Below, one piece after another: positions 49,490 to 57,969 of a stretch of DNA of 64,000 nucleotides. This stretch comes from Streptomyces sp. NBC_00353. Lineage in GTDB: Bacteria > Actinomycetota > Actinomycetes > Streptomycetales > Streptomycetaceae. The stretch covers positions 9,359,501-9,423,500 of the forward strand of contig NZ_CP107985.1 of NCBI RefSeq assembly GCF_036108815.1. The letters run 5' to 3'. Every line of letters starts with the position of its first letter. Within the stretch, counting starts at the first letter, position 1. The notes beneath the pieces were generated by a model. That model saw only the letters and a list, made by a program, of their open reading frames with translations. It had not been told where the DNA came from and did not search any database. The position numbers and the translations under genes are program-made.

Positions 49490-51985
49490 ATGGCCCGCGT
49501 CATTATCATGGATGGACGGGGAGAGGCCAGGGATGGGCTGGTGCCGATGAGCGTACCCAACGTTTCCGAGGGCCTCGGCGCACGATTGGGAGACCCGCTG
49601 CACGGGCCGTACACGGCCACCGCGTTTGTGGACGGCAGGGGGAGGATCTCCCTGTGGAGCATGGAGGCGGAGGCGCTGCTCGGATATTCGGCGGACGAGG
49701 TCTGTGGCACGCTCGCGGCGGATCTGCTGGCCGCCCCCGAGGGCCGGGAAGCGGCGCTGGCCGCGCGTGAGCGGCATGCAGATGGGCAGGGCTGGGACGG
49801 CGTGGTGGCCATGAAGCACCACGACGGGCGTGCAGTGCGCATCGCGCTACGCGTGCGCCCGGTGCACTGCCGGGAGGGCCAGGCCGGCTGGTCGCTCAGC
49901 GCCTTCGACGCCCGGCAGGTGGGGCAGGAGGAGGTCGATCGGGCGATCCTTCAGGCGTTGTTCAGCCAGTCCCCGATCCGGATCATCGTCGTGGACAGCG
50001 AGCTGCGGTACCGATGGGTGAACGCTGCGATGGAGCGCGGGAGCGCTGTCCCCGCGGCGCGCCTCATCGGCCGGCGCATCGGTGAAGTCACACCGTGGGT
50101 AAACGTCGAGGGCATCGAGGAGGTCCTGCGCCGGGTGCGGGACACCGGCGAGCCTGTGCTCGACTTCCAGGTGCGCGGTCAAGGTCCATCGGACCCGGAC
50201 CGCGAGCACGTGTGGTCCGGTTCCTCCTTCCGGCTGACCGACCCGGCCGGCCGTGTTCTGGGGATGTGCCAGATCTGCGTCGATGTCACCGAGGGCTACT
50301 GGGCCCAGCGGCGGTTGGCCCTGCTGACCGAGGCCGGGACGCGCATCGGCACCACCCTGGACGTGGTGCACACCGCGCAGGAACTGGCGGATGCAGCCGT
50401 TCCCGAGCTCGCGGACTTCGTTCTTGTCGACCTGCTGGAGGCGACGGTGCGGGGCGAGGAACCGGCTCCCGGGCCGGTGAGCGGGCAGGTATTGCTTCGC
50501 AGGTCGGGCATCAGCTCGATCCACGAGGACGCCTCAGAGGCCCTGTACGCGGTGGGGGAGGCGGTGGCCTTCCACCCGGGCACCCCCCAGGTGCGGTGCC
50601 TGGCCACCGGGCAGTCGGTTCTGGTGCGGCGGCTGGAGACCGACGAGTGGTACGCCTCCGACCCGCAAACCGCCGAGAAGGCCCGCGAGGTGGGGGCCCA
50701 TTCGCTCATGGTGGTGCCGCTGCGGGCCCGCGGGATCACCCTGGGGGTGGCCGTCTTCGGCCGCAACCGGGAACCTCAGCCATACGACGAGGGGGACATG
50801 GCCCTGGCCGAGGACTTCTCGTCCCGTGCCGCAGTGTGCGTGGACAACGCCCGCCGCTACACCCGGGAGCACAACACCGCCCTGACCCTGCAGCGCAGCC
50901 TGCTGCCGCACGAGGTGCCCGACTACCCCGCCGTCGAGACGGCCCACCGCTATCTGCCCGCCGCCGCCCACGCCGGAGCCGGTGGGGACTGGTTCGACGT
51001 CCTGCCGCTGTCCGGAGCCCGCGTGGCCCTTGTCGTCGGGGACGTCACCGGCCACGGCCTGCACGCCGCGGCTGTCATGGGACGGCTGCGCACCGCCGTG
51101 TACACCCTGGCCGACCTGGACCTGGACCCCGACGAGATCCTCACCCAGCTCGACGACCTCGTCATCCGCCTTGCCCAGGAGGACCCCGACTGTGAGGGCG
51201 CCACCTGTCTGTACGCCGTCTACGACCCCATCTCCCGCGTCTGCACTTTCGCCCGCGCAGGCCATCCTCCACCCGCTCTGGTGCAGCCCGACGGTGCAGT
51301 GGAGTTCTGCGAGGACATCCCGCCCGGCCCGCCCCTGGGCCTGGGCGGCCTCCCCTTCGAAACTGCCGAGCGCAAGCTCGCCGAGGGCACGCTCCTCGCG
51401 CTGTACACGGACGGCCTCATCGAGGCCGCCGAACAGGATGCCGAAATCGGGCTCGAGCGGCTGGCCCGCACCGTGGCCGACCCCAGCCGGTCGCTGGAGC
51501 AGCTGTGCGAGTCCGTGGAGACCTCCGTGGTGCCGGAGCGCCGATCCGACGACGCGGCCCTGCTCCTGGCCCGCACCCGTGCCCTCGCGGCAGACCGGGT
51601 CGCCTCCTGGGAGCTGCCGGCCGACCCGGCCCAGGTGGCCCAGGCCCGCGATCTCACCACACGTCAGCTTGCCGACTGGGACGTGGAACCGCTCGCCTTC
51701 GCCACCGAACTCATCGTCAGTGAACTGGTCACCAACGCCATCCGGTACGCCCGCGGCCCCATCGGGCTGCGCCTCATCCACGCCGAAGCCCTCATCTGTG
51801 AGGTTTCCGACGGCAGCCTCAGTGCTCCCCACCTGCGGCGGGCGCGCGTCCACGACGAGGGCGGCCGCGGCCTGTTCCTGGTGGCTCAGCTCGCCTCCCG
51901 TTGGGGTACCCGCTACGGCCGCGACGGCAAGACCATCTGGGCCGAACAGCCTCTCTCTCCTCTCGAAGTATCGAGTGGGCTGTGA
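49490..51985 (+). CDS. PAS-PAS-GAF-SpoIIE phosphatase with C-terminal RsbW-type ATPase domain
   Basis: An 831-residue regulator combining phosphatase and anti-sigma-kinase-like modules. PAS1 about 35-140, PAS2 about 150-273 (SPIRIIVVDSELRYRWVNAA), GAF about 277-457, PP2C about 467-697 with GAGGDWFDVLPL, GDVTGHGLHAAA, YTDGLIEAA and ERRSDDAALLL, then HATPase_c about 704-824 with the N box ELVTNAIRYA and the G box DEGGRGLFLVAQL. It can in principle both dephosphorylate an anti-anti-sigma factor and bind a sigma factor or kinase substrate. ATG 49490 has AAGGGG upstream; an upstream start at 49343 is less likely. Confidence 0.93.
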   Translation: MARVIIMDGRGEARDGLVPMSVPNVSEGLGARLGDPLHGPYTATAFVDGRGRISLWSMEAEALLGYSADEVCGTLAADLLAAPEGREAALAARERHADGQGWDGVVAMKHHDGRAVRIALRVRPVHCREGQAGWSLSAFDARQVGQEEVDRAILQALFSQSPIRIIVVDSELRYRWVNAAMERGSAVPAARLIGRRIGEVTPWVNVEGIEEVLRRVRDTGEPVLDFQVRGQGPSDPDREHVWSGSSFRLTDPAGRVLGMCQICVDVTEGYWAQRRLALLTEAGTRIGTTLDVVHTAQELADAAVPELADFVLVDLLEATVRGEEPAPGPVSGQVLLRRSGISSIHEDASEALYAVGEAVAFHPGTPQVRCLATGQSVLVRRLETDEWYASDPQTAEKAREVGAHSLMVVPLRARGITLGVAVFGRNREPQPYDEGDMALAEDFSSRAAVCVDNARRYTREHNTALTLQRSLLPHEVPDYPAVETAHRYLPAAAHAGAGGDWFDVLPLSGARVALVVGDVTGHGLHAAAVMGRLRTAVYTLADLDLDPDEILTQLDDLVIRLAQEDPDCEGATCLYAVYDPISRVCTFARAGHPPPALVQPDGAVEFCEDIPPGPPLGLGGLPFETAERKLAEGTLLALYTDGLIEAAEQDAEIGLERLARTVADPSRSLEQLCESVETSVVPERRSDDAALLLARTRALAADRVASWELPADPAQVAQARDLTTRQLADWDVEPLAFATELIVSELVTNAIRYARGPIGLRLIHAEALICEVSDGSLSAPHLRRARVHDEGGRGLFLVAQLASRWGTRYGRDGKTIWAEQPLSPLEVSSGL

Positions 51986-52342
51986 GAGGACGTTCATGTT
52001 ACTGACATGCAGGTTTGGCTGTTTTACGTGTGCCTGAACCGAGTTGATAGTGGCTTTGACGCAGAACACGCTTGAGCCATGTCCCCATCCGGCATCTGTT
52101 CAACCTGCTTTGCGGAGACAGCTCCTGTTCGGTTCGAAATTGCGAGTATCGGTTACCGTCACATCGCCCGGACGAGCGATGTCCGACCCCAACTCCAGGC
52201 CGTATCAGTGCCCTCATGATGACTCAGCCGCGCCGCAAGGCCTATCCGAGGACCTGTCCGGGCCGAAGAGCATCCCTCTGGGCCGCGCCGCCGACGCATC
52301 CGAGCGAAACTGCCTGGTCTCGGTCGGCGACCTGTGTGTTGT
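51986..52342. other. 357-base gap, no gene seen
   Basis: A short plus-strand stretch at 52205 (MTQPRRKAYP) faintly recalls the start of IS5 transposases but breaks at once. No terminator hairpin was obvious between the convergent genes. Confidence 0.3.
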
Positions 52343-53134
52343 TCAGTGGCCGATGCTGTCCAGTTCGGCCACATCCTCGTCGGAGAGGGAGAGCCCGGCG
52401 CCTGCGATGTTCTCGCGCAGGTGGGCGGTGGACGAGGTACCGGGGATGAGCACGAGGTTCGGCGAGCGCTGCATCAGCCAGGCGAGCGCCACCGACATCG
52501 GCGTCGCCTCCAGCCGGCTCGCGACCTGCGAGAGGGCCTCGGACTGTAGCGGCGTGAAGCCTCCCAGGGGGAAGAACGGCACGTAGGCGATGCCGTCGCC
52601 GGCGAGGTGGTCTACGAGGTCGTCGTCGTGGCGGTGGGCAAGGTTGTACATGTTCTGCACGCACACGATCGGGGCGATGCCGCGTGCCTCGGCGACCTGC
52701 TCCGAGGTGACGTTGCTGACGCCGAGGTGGCGGATGAGACCCTCTCGCTGGAGGTCGACGAGCGTCTCGAATGCTTTGGTGATCGAGCCGGGCTGGGGGC
52801 CCTCAGCGTCGCCCATGCTCATGTTGACCAGGTCGAGGGCCTCGACTCCGAGGGATTCGGGGTTCTCGTGGACCTGCTTGCGCAGGTCTTCAGGGCGCCG
52901 GGCCGCGGGCCAGCCGCCCTGTGCGTCGCGGGTTGCGCCCACCTTGGTGGCGATCAACAGCGAGTCCGGGTACGGGTGTAGCGCTTCGCGGATCAGCTCA
53001 TTCGTGATGCGCGGTCCGTAGGCGTCGCTGGTGTCGATGTGAGTGATCCCGAGGCTGACTGCCTCGCGTAGGACGGCCAGGGCGCCGTCGTGGTCGGCGG
53101 GCGGCCCCATGACCCACGGGCCGGCGAGCTGCAT
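52343..53134 (-). CDS. Aldo/keto reductase, apparently missing its normal start codon
   Basis: A TIM-barrel oxidoreductase; the annotated ATG 53134 gives 263 residues. Catalytic Asp and Tyr are visible in THIDTSDAYGPRITNEL, Lys in LLIATKVGATRDAQGG, and IPGTSSTAHLRENIAGAGLS binds NADP phosphate. The frame continues upstream as TDTSSTPLPGGTWTLGDSTV, then TRFGYGA, which is the expected first beta strand, but it has no ATG, GTG or TTG; where relatives begin, the codon is GCG (53216-53218). Either the start is lost and the protein lacks beta-1, or a rare start is used. Confidence 0.8.
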   Translation of the reverse strand: MQLAGPWVMGPPADHDGALAVLREAVSLGITHIDTSDAYGPRITNELIREALHPYPDSLLIATKVGATRDAQGGWPAARRPEDLRKQVHENPESLGVEALDLVNMSMGDAEGPQPGSITKAFETLVDLQREGLIRHLGVSNVTSEQVAEARGIAPIVCVQNMYNLAHRHDDDLVDHLAGDGIAYVPFFPLGGFTPLQSEALSQVASRLEATPMSVALAWLMQRSPNLVLIPGTSSTAHLRENIAGAGLSLSDEDVAELDSIGH

Positions 53135-53609
53135 CGCGCCGTAGCCGAACCGGGTGACGGTCGAGTCACCCAGCGTCCAGGTTCCGCCGGGAAGAGGTGT
53201 GGAGGACGTGTCCGTCGCAGTGCTTTTCGCTTCTTGTCAGGGGTGGTGTCTCCGGCCCCCTTGCACCAGTGTCGGAGGCCTACTTCCTTTCGGGAAGTAG
53301 GCACCCAAAAGTGCGTAACCAACCCAAGGGTGAGAGGCGAGATCAGTGACGACGACGCCCACCTGGGCGTTGCCGGAGCCGGCGAAGCTGCCAGGCCGGC
53401 CGGCGGGCATCCGCAGTGGTGGCCGCCCGCTTCCATCGTGCAGTTGAGGTACTCCACAACGTCGTCGTCGGACGCCTTCACCGGGACATGGCCCGGACGC
53501 CGCAAGGATGCGGCCAGTGCGCGCGCCGATTCGTAGCTCTCCGGCACACGCGACCCGGGCCCGGACCCTGGCGGGAGATCGCGCTGGGCGGCTGGGGAAT
53601 GGCTGGGGC
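53135..53609. other. 475-base gap with the lost N-terminus of the reductase
   Basis: Bases 53135-53218 hold the untranslated continuation of the aldo/keto reductase frame. A minus-strand frame from 53547 (ESYESARALAASLRRPGHVP, then a Cys/His patch HHCGCP) is protein-like, but it runs into other sequence and has no known family. Confidence 0.35.
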
Positions 53610-53750
53610 ATGGACCTCAACGAACTCCAGCGCCGCGCCCTGCGCATTCATGACCTCTACGACGAGCTGAACCTGAGGGAACGCGGGCGGGTGTGGACAC
53701 GGGAGGAGTTCATTAGTCGCATGACAGCACGCCCGCAGCGTGATGTCTAG
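53610..53750 (+). pseudogene. Truncated MazG-like protein gene (46 aa remains)
   Basis: The 46 residues start MDLNELQRRALRIHDLYDEL, then NLRERGRVWTREEF, the N-terminal helix of actinobacterial MazG-like proteins (ALRIHELYDELN.RERGR.WTREEFMLGFVGDVG), which normally run to over 100 residues with metal-binding E-x2-E motifs. Here the text changes to ISRMTARPQRDV and stops. The enzyme core is gone. The stop overlaps the Shine-Dalgarno of the next gene. Confidence 0.6.
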
Positions 53751-53767
53751 GAGGAGGATTCACAACG

Positions 53768-54325
53768 TTGAAAGGCGCCTGGACGAAGAGGCTGCAGCCA
53801 CACGAGAGCGAGCGATGGGTTAGCCGCCGTGTGCTGGAAGCGTATGCCGTGTCGCAGGCAGGCGGCGAGTCTGAGGATCAGTCAGCGGTGGTCGGGCTGG
53901 CCGATCTTGGTGGGGCGGGTGGTGGCCGCCTGGATGACGCAGTCCTCGTCGTTATCGCCACCCACATCGACCGGCTGCGCTCCCATGAACCTCATGGGCC
54001 GGTGCGGTGGCGCTTCGGTTGCAGCCAGTGGCAGCCGATCAGCGCCGCTCTCACCAGCATGGGAAAGGAAGACGAGTGCGACGTGAGCAGGGAGCGGTGC
54101 CGTCAGGAGCGCGAGGCCGCCCGTGCTCTGGGGCAGCAGGGGCGCGAGGAACCGGCGCGGCTGGGCGGGGGCCCTGTGGTCCTGGGGCGGCCGGGGGGTG
54201 TGGCGGGTCAGGAATGCGGGCGCCGGCGGGTTCCCGCCTTGTTCGTATTCGGAGTGTGGAGCTCTGAGCTGCTCGGGTTCCGATGGGTCTTGTGGGGTAC
54301 GCGGCGATTACAGCTTGTTCGATGA
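53768..54325 (+). CDS. Hypothetical protein (185 aa), TTG start
   Basis: TTG 53768 is supported by an unusually strong AGGAGGAGG about ten bases upstream. The N-terminal half reads QPHESERWVSRRVLEAYAVS, LDDAVLVVIATHIDRLRSHE and VRWRFGCSQWQPISAALTSM, a plausible folded domain. The C-terminal third is Arg/Gly-rich and may reflect a frameshift near 54060. Not recognised. It is followed after 12 bases by a zinc-ribbon gene, so they form an operon. Confidence 0.5.
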   Translation: MKGAWTKRLQPHESERWVSRRVLEAYAVSQAGGESEDQSAVVGLADLGGAGGGRLDDAVLVVIATHIDRLRSHEPHGPVRWRFGCSQWQPISAALTSMGKEDECDVSRERCRQEREAARALGQQGREEPARLGGGPVVLGRPGGVAGQECGRRRVPALFVFGVWSSELLGFRWVLWGTRRLQLVR

Positions 54326-54337
54326 AGTGGAGGAGTC

Positions 54338-54508
54338 ATGGCGGAGAAAACGGAGGGGCAGCAGTCCTGTAAGGCGTGTGGCACGCCTGCGGGGGAGGGG
54401 GAGTTGTGTGAGAACTGTGGGAAGGTGCTGGAGTTGTCGGATCGGCGTGGAGTGGTTGAGGACGAGGGGGCCGCTGCGCGGCGCATTTTTGAAGGCAGGG
54501 ACGGCTAG
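54338..54508 (+). CDS. Small zinc-ribbon protein (56 aa)
   Basis: ATG 54338 follows GGAGGAG four bases upstream. The product begins MAEKTEGQQSCKACGTPAGE and continues with a second pair in LCENCGKVLELSDRRG, giving C-x2-C...C-x2-C, then an acidic tail VEDEGAAARRIFEGRDG. A treble-clef or zinc-ribbon adaptor is likely. It is too short for many gene finders. Co-transcribed with the unknown gene before it. Confidence 0.6.
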   Translation: MAEKTEGQQSCKACGTPAGEGELCENCGKVLELSDRRGVVEDEGAAARRIFEGRDG

Positions 54509-54628
54509 GCGGTACAAGTGCCAGCAAAGGCACGTGTGCTGACTGGCCGTCACTCAGGAGAGTGACCACAGCCCCTCATCAGGCCGGATGCACCCTGCAT
54601 GGCAGGGGTGTCCGTGTAAGGAGTTCCT

Positions 54629-54946
54629 GTGACCACCTATGTCATCACTGTTCCCGGTACGTTCGTCCACGGCGTCACCGATGCCTCACGCACCGCTATG
54701 GAACGCAGGCTGCGCCCTCGGGATCCGAAGAACACCGACCTGGGGGAGAGTGAGGAGTTGAACCTTCTGACAGTCGGTGAGGGAAGTACGTTTTCCGTCA
54801 GGATCGAAGTCGAGGCCGACAGTCGGGCGGGCGCCGAGGCGTTGGCAGTACGTCTGGTTTCCAGCGCGCTGAGGGATAGCGGCTTCTCACAGGACGATGC
54901 CCCGCTGGGGCCGGCCGCCGTGACGGGCATCGACCGCGAATTCTGA
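54629..54946 (+). CDS. Conserved-looking hypothetical protein (105 aa)
   Basis: GTG 54629 has AAGGAG seven bases upstream. The sequence is compact alpha/beta: TTYVITVPGTFVHGVTDASR, LNLLTVGEGSTFSVRIEVEA and AGAEALAVRLVSSALRDSGF. No signal or membrane helix. Family not recognised. It lies 120 bases after the zinc-ribbon gene and may belong to the same unit. Confidence 0.7.
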   Translation: MTTYVITVPGTFVHGVTDASRTAMERRLRPRDPKNTDLGESEELNLLTVGEGSTFSVRIEVEADSRAGAEALAVRLVSSALRDSGFSQDDAPLGPAAVTGIDREF

Positions 54947-55084
54947 CCACAGACACCAGGGGTTGATGGTCTGCGGGGTCTTGTCGGCGGTATTTCGGCT
55001 GTGCGATGTCAGTCACGCGTGTGGCCGAGCGTTGTAGTTGGCCCGTCCGGCTGACTGCTCGTTTCGGAATGCCGTTCTACGGAG

Positions 55085-55642
55085 ATGTCGGAAGCCCACG
55101 TGGAGCAATCGTTTCGAGCGTGGACGGGGGAGGCAGTATGGGGTCGGGCTTCTGCTGCGGGAGGGCCGCACGCGCCAACAGCGCGTGACCTTGTGATCGG
55201 TTACATCGATGCTCTCAACGCGGTTGGTGAGGCCATGAGGGTGGCGATCCCCCCGCTTGAACAGCCAGCGGACGTGCTCGGCCTGGTCCGTTCGCACCGG
55301 ATCAGCCGGGACGGTGAGATCGGCACCTACTCCTACCGGGTCCACGGAGCAGGCTGCCTCTTCACCAGCCACAACGGCACCGAGATTGACGTGGACTTCG
55401 CGGCCGACGGGACCGAGATCTTCGACCTCTGGCGGCTGCGCTGCTACGGGCAGAGTTTGCCTCAGCCTCATAACCCCACGGATCAGGACCTGCGGTCCGC
55501 AGTGGAGTCGCTGAAGCCCCTGCTGGCCGACGTGCGCCCGGGGTGGTTCAGCGTGGCCGAATCCAAGGCTTCAAGCATGAGACCGGCGTGTCGGGTGGCT
55601 GTCGGCGGCCCTGACGAGCAGAGTCCGCGGGGTGTCCGATGA
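55085..55642 (+). CDS. DUF6896-like hypothetical protein, C-terminus altered by IS scrap
   Basis: A 185-residue frame from ATG 55085. The core is ARDLVIGYIDALNAVGEAMR, SHRISRDGEIGTYSYRVHGA and CLFTSHNGTEIDVDFAADGT, ending EIFDLWRLRCYGQS, which resembles the DUF6896 family. After about residue 160 (GWFSVAE) the translation becomes Ser/Arg/Pro-rich and runs into a transposase remnant at 55632, so the end may not be native. Start uncertain: the ribosome site GGAG adjoins the ATG. Confidence 0.55.
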   Translation: MSEAHVEQSFRAWTGEAVWGRASAAGGPHAPTARDLVIGYIDALNAVGEAMRVAIPPLEQPADVLGLVRSHRISRDGEIGTYSYRVHGAGCLFTSHNGTEIDVDFAADGTEIFDLWRLRCYGQSLPQPHNPTDQDLRSAVESLKPLLADVRPGWFSVAESKASSMRPACRVAVGGPDEQSPRGVR

Positions 55643-55805
55643 GCTTGTGTCCGATGACCTCTGGGAGCGCATAGCCCCGCTGCTGCCGAAGCCACCCGAG
55701 CGCAGGTACCGGCGCGCTGGTCGGCTCCGGGTGCCTGACCGCGTGGCGCCGGCCGGAATCGTCTACGCCCTCCGCAAGGGTGTTGCCTGGAGAGACGTCC
55801 GTCCG
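55632..55805 (+). pseudogene. IS5-family transposase N-terminal remnant
   Basis: GTG 55632 opens SDELVSDDLWERIAPLLPKP, then a segment ending AGIVYALRKGVAWRDV, the N-terminal helix-turn-helix part of IS5-group (IS1647-like) transposases. Similarity stops where VPAE...GCSG is expected, and the frame continues by chance into the following gene. The DDE core is absent. Confidence 0.75.
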
Positions 55806-55955
55806 GGGCGGCCCCCGGCGATACCACTTCGTGCCTGGCCCCGGGCAACCGGACACTCAACTGCCCACCGGGACCCGGCCCGTCACACCACCCCTACCCC
55901 TGTGACGGATAGCATCACGTGTCCCCGCCCTCCACCCATGCCCATGGAGTTCCCC

Positions 55956-56933
55956 ATGAACCGCACCCCTGGCCTCCCCCTCTCCCGCCGCGGCCTCATA
56001 CGCACTGGCGCCGGCGCCTCGCTCGCCGCGCTCGGGCTCGGCGTCGGCGCGCAGACCGCCTCCGCCGCGGTGGCCACCACCAAGCGGTTCGATCTGACGC
56101 AGCCGTCGTACGACCTGTTCCGGTCCAAGGACACGCACGGTGCGCGGGTCCAGCAGAGCTTCGCCTTCGACTGGGTGAACAAGTTCCTGTTCGTGGCAAC
56201 CAAGCGGACTGACAGCGCCGAGTCCGCCGGTGACCTGTGCATCAACAAGATGGACTTCGACGGGAATTACATCTCGTACATGCACCTCAATGGCTTCGGC
56301 CACGGCGTCGCCTTCGCCGCGCTGCCGAGCGGTTCCGGCACCGACCTGTGGATCGAGTGCGCCGCGAACGACAACGGGTACGGCACCGCGCTCACTCCCA
56401 TTCGTTACACCGCCAACACCACCCTGGGCTCGCCGGCTGCCTCGGCCGCCTACCGGCCGATCTCCGGGGCCACCGAGTACACCTGCTCCGTCGACCCGGT
56501 CTACCAGCGCATGATCGTGCGCTACAACACCAGCGCCGGCAAGCGCATCGCCGTGTACCCCCTCTCCGCCTTCCAGACGGGCAGCTTCGGGTCGCCGCTG
56601 GTCGACTTCCAGCAGCCGACGATCTCCGGCACTCCGCAGGGCTACACGCTCTACGGCTCGTACATGTACTACCTGACGGGTGACGCGTACCCCGGCGACG
56701 GCACCCCCACCGGCGACGGCAACTCCTACGTCACCAGCATCGACATCAACACGGGCACCGTGGAGCAGGGCCCCGTCCTCACCAAGGCCGGCTCCACCCT
56801 CCAATACCGCGAGCCCGAGGGCCTGGCGATCTACCGCACCGACGCCGGCGAGGCCCGCCTCTTCATCGGCTTCGCCACCGGCGTGGAAGGCGATCGGCGC
56901 TCCAGCATCTTCTACAAGAACGCGCTGGTCTGA
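55956..56933 (+). CDS. Tat-exported TagC/helveticin J-like beta-propeller protein
   Basis: A 325-residue exported protein. The signal peptide carries a twin-arginine motif (LSRRGLIRTGAGASLAALGL) and ends near TASA. The mature part starts FDLTQPSYDLFRSKDTHGAR and contains QQSFAFDWVNKFLFVATKR, CINKMDFDGNYISYMHLNGF and a final EGLAIYRTDAGEARLFIGFA, a beta-propeller like the 'teichoic acid biosynthesis protein C'/helveticin J group. Relatives include DNA-damage-induced and bacteriocin-like proteins, so the role is open. ATG 55956 follows GGAG six bases upstream. A strong terminator follows. Confidence 0.82.
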   Translation: MNRTPGLPLSRRGLIRTGAGASLAALGLGVGAQTASAAVATTKRFDLTQPSYDLFRSKDTHGARVQQSFAFDWVNKFLFVATKRTDSAESAGDLCINKMDFDGNYISYMHLNGFGHGVAFAALPSGSGTDLWIECAANDNGYGTALTPIRYTANTTLGSPAASAAYRPISGATEYTCSVDPVYQRMIVRYNTSAGKRIAVYPLSAFQTGSFGSPLVDFQQPTISGTPQGYTLYGSYMYYLTGDAYPGDGTPTGDGNSYVTSIDINTGTVEQGPVLTKAGSTLQYREPEGLAIYRTDAGEARLFIGFATGVEGDRRSSIFYKNALV

Positions 56934-56942
56934 GCAGTGTCC

Positions 56943-56971
56943 GCCCGGCGGCCGGTGGCCGGCCGCCGGGC
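56943..56971 (+). terminator. Terminator after the TagC-like gene
   Basis: A perfect 13-bp GC stem (GCCCGGCGGCCGG at 56943-56955, inverse at 56959-56971) with a three-base loop, nine bases past the stop. Confidence 0.8.
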
Positions 56972-57816
56972 ACCAACCTCCGGTCAGACGTCCCGGGCGA
57001 CCGGCAGTCGTCCGAATATCTCCGTCGCGGCACCCGACGACACGGGACCCGACAACCCCCTTTGCTCCTCACGGTGGCGCGGACCCGACGTGACGGGGCA
57101 GAGCGCGAACGAGGGGCGGTCGAAGCACCCGGGATTCGTCCCCGACAACCGTGAACGACGGCTGTGACCAGTAGACCGCCGACCGTCACCGCTCGACCCC
57201 CACCGTCCACCCTGGGTCTCGGCCGAAACCATCTTCACCAACAACGGCGCCGTGTCCCGCACCTTCTGGCTGGGCGACGTACTCGACCACGACGGAGCAG
57301 GCCAGCGCAGCGGGGTAGCCGAACACAGCACCATCACCGCATCCGCCCCTGCGGACTTCACCCCGGCTCAACCGTGGATCGGCATGACCGGTTCGGAGGC
57401 CCAGACGTACGGCCTGCTCTACAACGAGCCCGGCTTCACCACCTGTGCCACCGGTATCTGGGTGATGAGCCAGCCACCCTGATCAGTGCCTTGGGCCTGA
57501 AGCAACGGCCGGCACGCAGGATGGGCGGGGCCGTGGGAGCGCGGTCCCGCCCCTCCGCCAGAATGCCAGTACCGCAGCGATCTCATCGACGGATGCCTAG
57601 CCACAACCGGCCTCACCCTGACGACACCACGCCCGGAAAGCCAGTAGCCCGCAGGGCACGCGGACGCCGTGCCCTGCGTTCCGCTGAACCTCTGCGTGCG
57701 TGCCGCGAGCGATCGTTCGTCACCGGGAGACTCCGGCGCGGCTCGACGGTTTCGCGGGGAATCGCGTGCGGCCTCTGGACAACGACGCCCCCCTGCGGCC
57801 ACGATGATGGCGACTC
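56972..57816. other. 845-base gap with a possible exported-protein fragment
   Basis: A plus-strand frame about 57215-57482 reads AETIFTNNGAVSRTFWLGDV, SEAQTYGLLYNEPGFTTCAT and GIWVMSQPP to a stop. This looks like the end of a secreted protein whose beginning is missing. No family was recognised. Nothing else is supported up to the operator before frc. Confidence 0.35.
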
Positions 57817-57830
57817 CATACGGTATGCAA
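57817..57830. promoter_or_regulatory. Oxalate-regulon operator copy 1 (before frc)
   Basis: CATACGGTATGCAA: CATAC and GTATG are inverse arms around one base, followed by CAA. It lies about 140 bases before the frc start. The same motif recurs at 60237 and 62693, so it is a candidate site for the FCD-type GntR regulator at the right edge. Confidence 0.65.
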
Positions 57831-57969
57831 TCTACAGTGTGTGGTTGTGCAGGCGTGATGACTGCCGTCGTCGCGCAGGATGTGCGCGTGGGGGCCGGAC
57901 CCCCACGCGACCGTGTTCCTCTCTAGCCCGAACCCGACGACATGACGCATCAGCGAGGTGAGGACGGCC

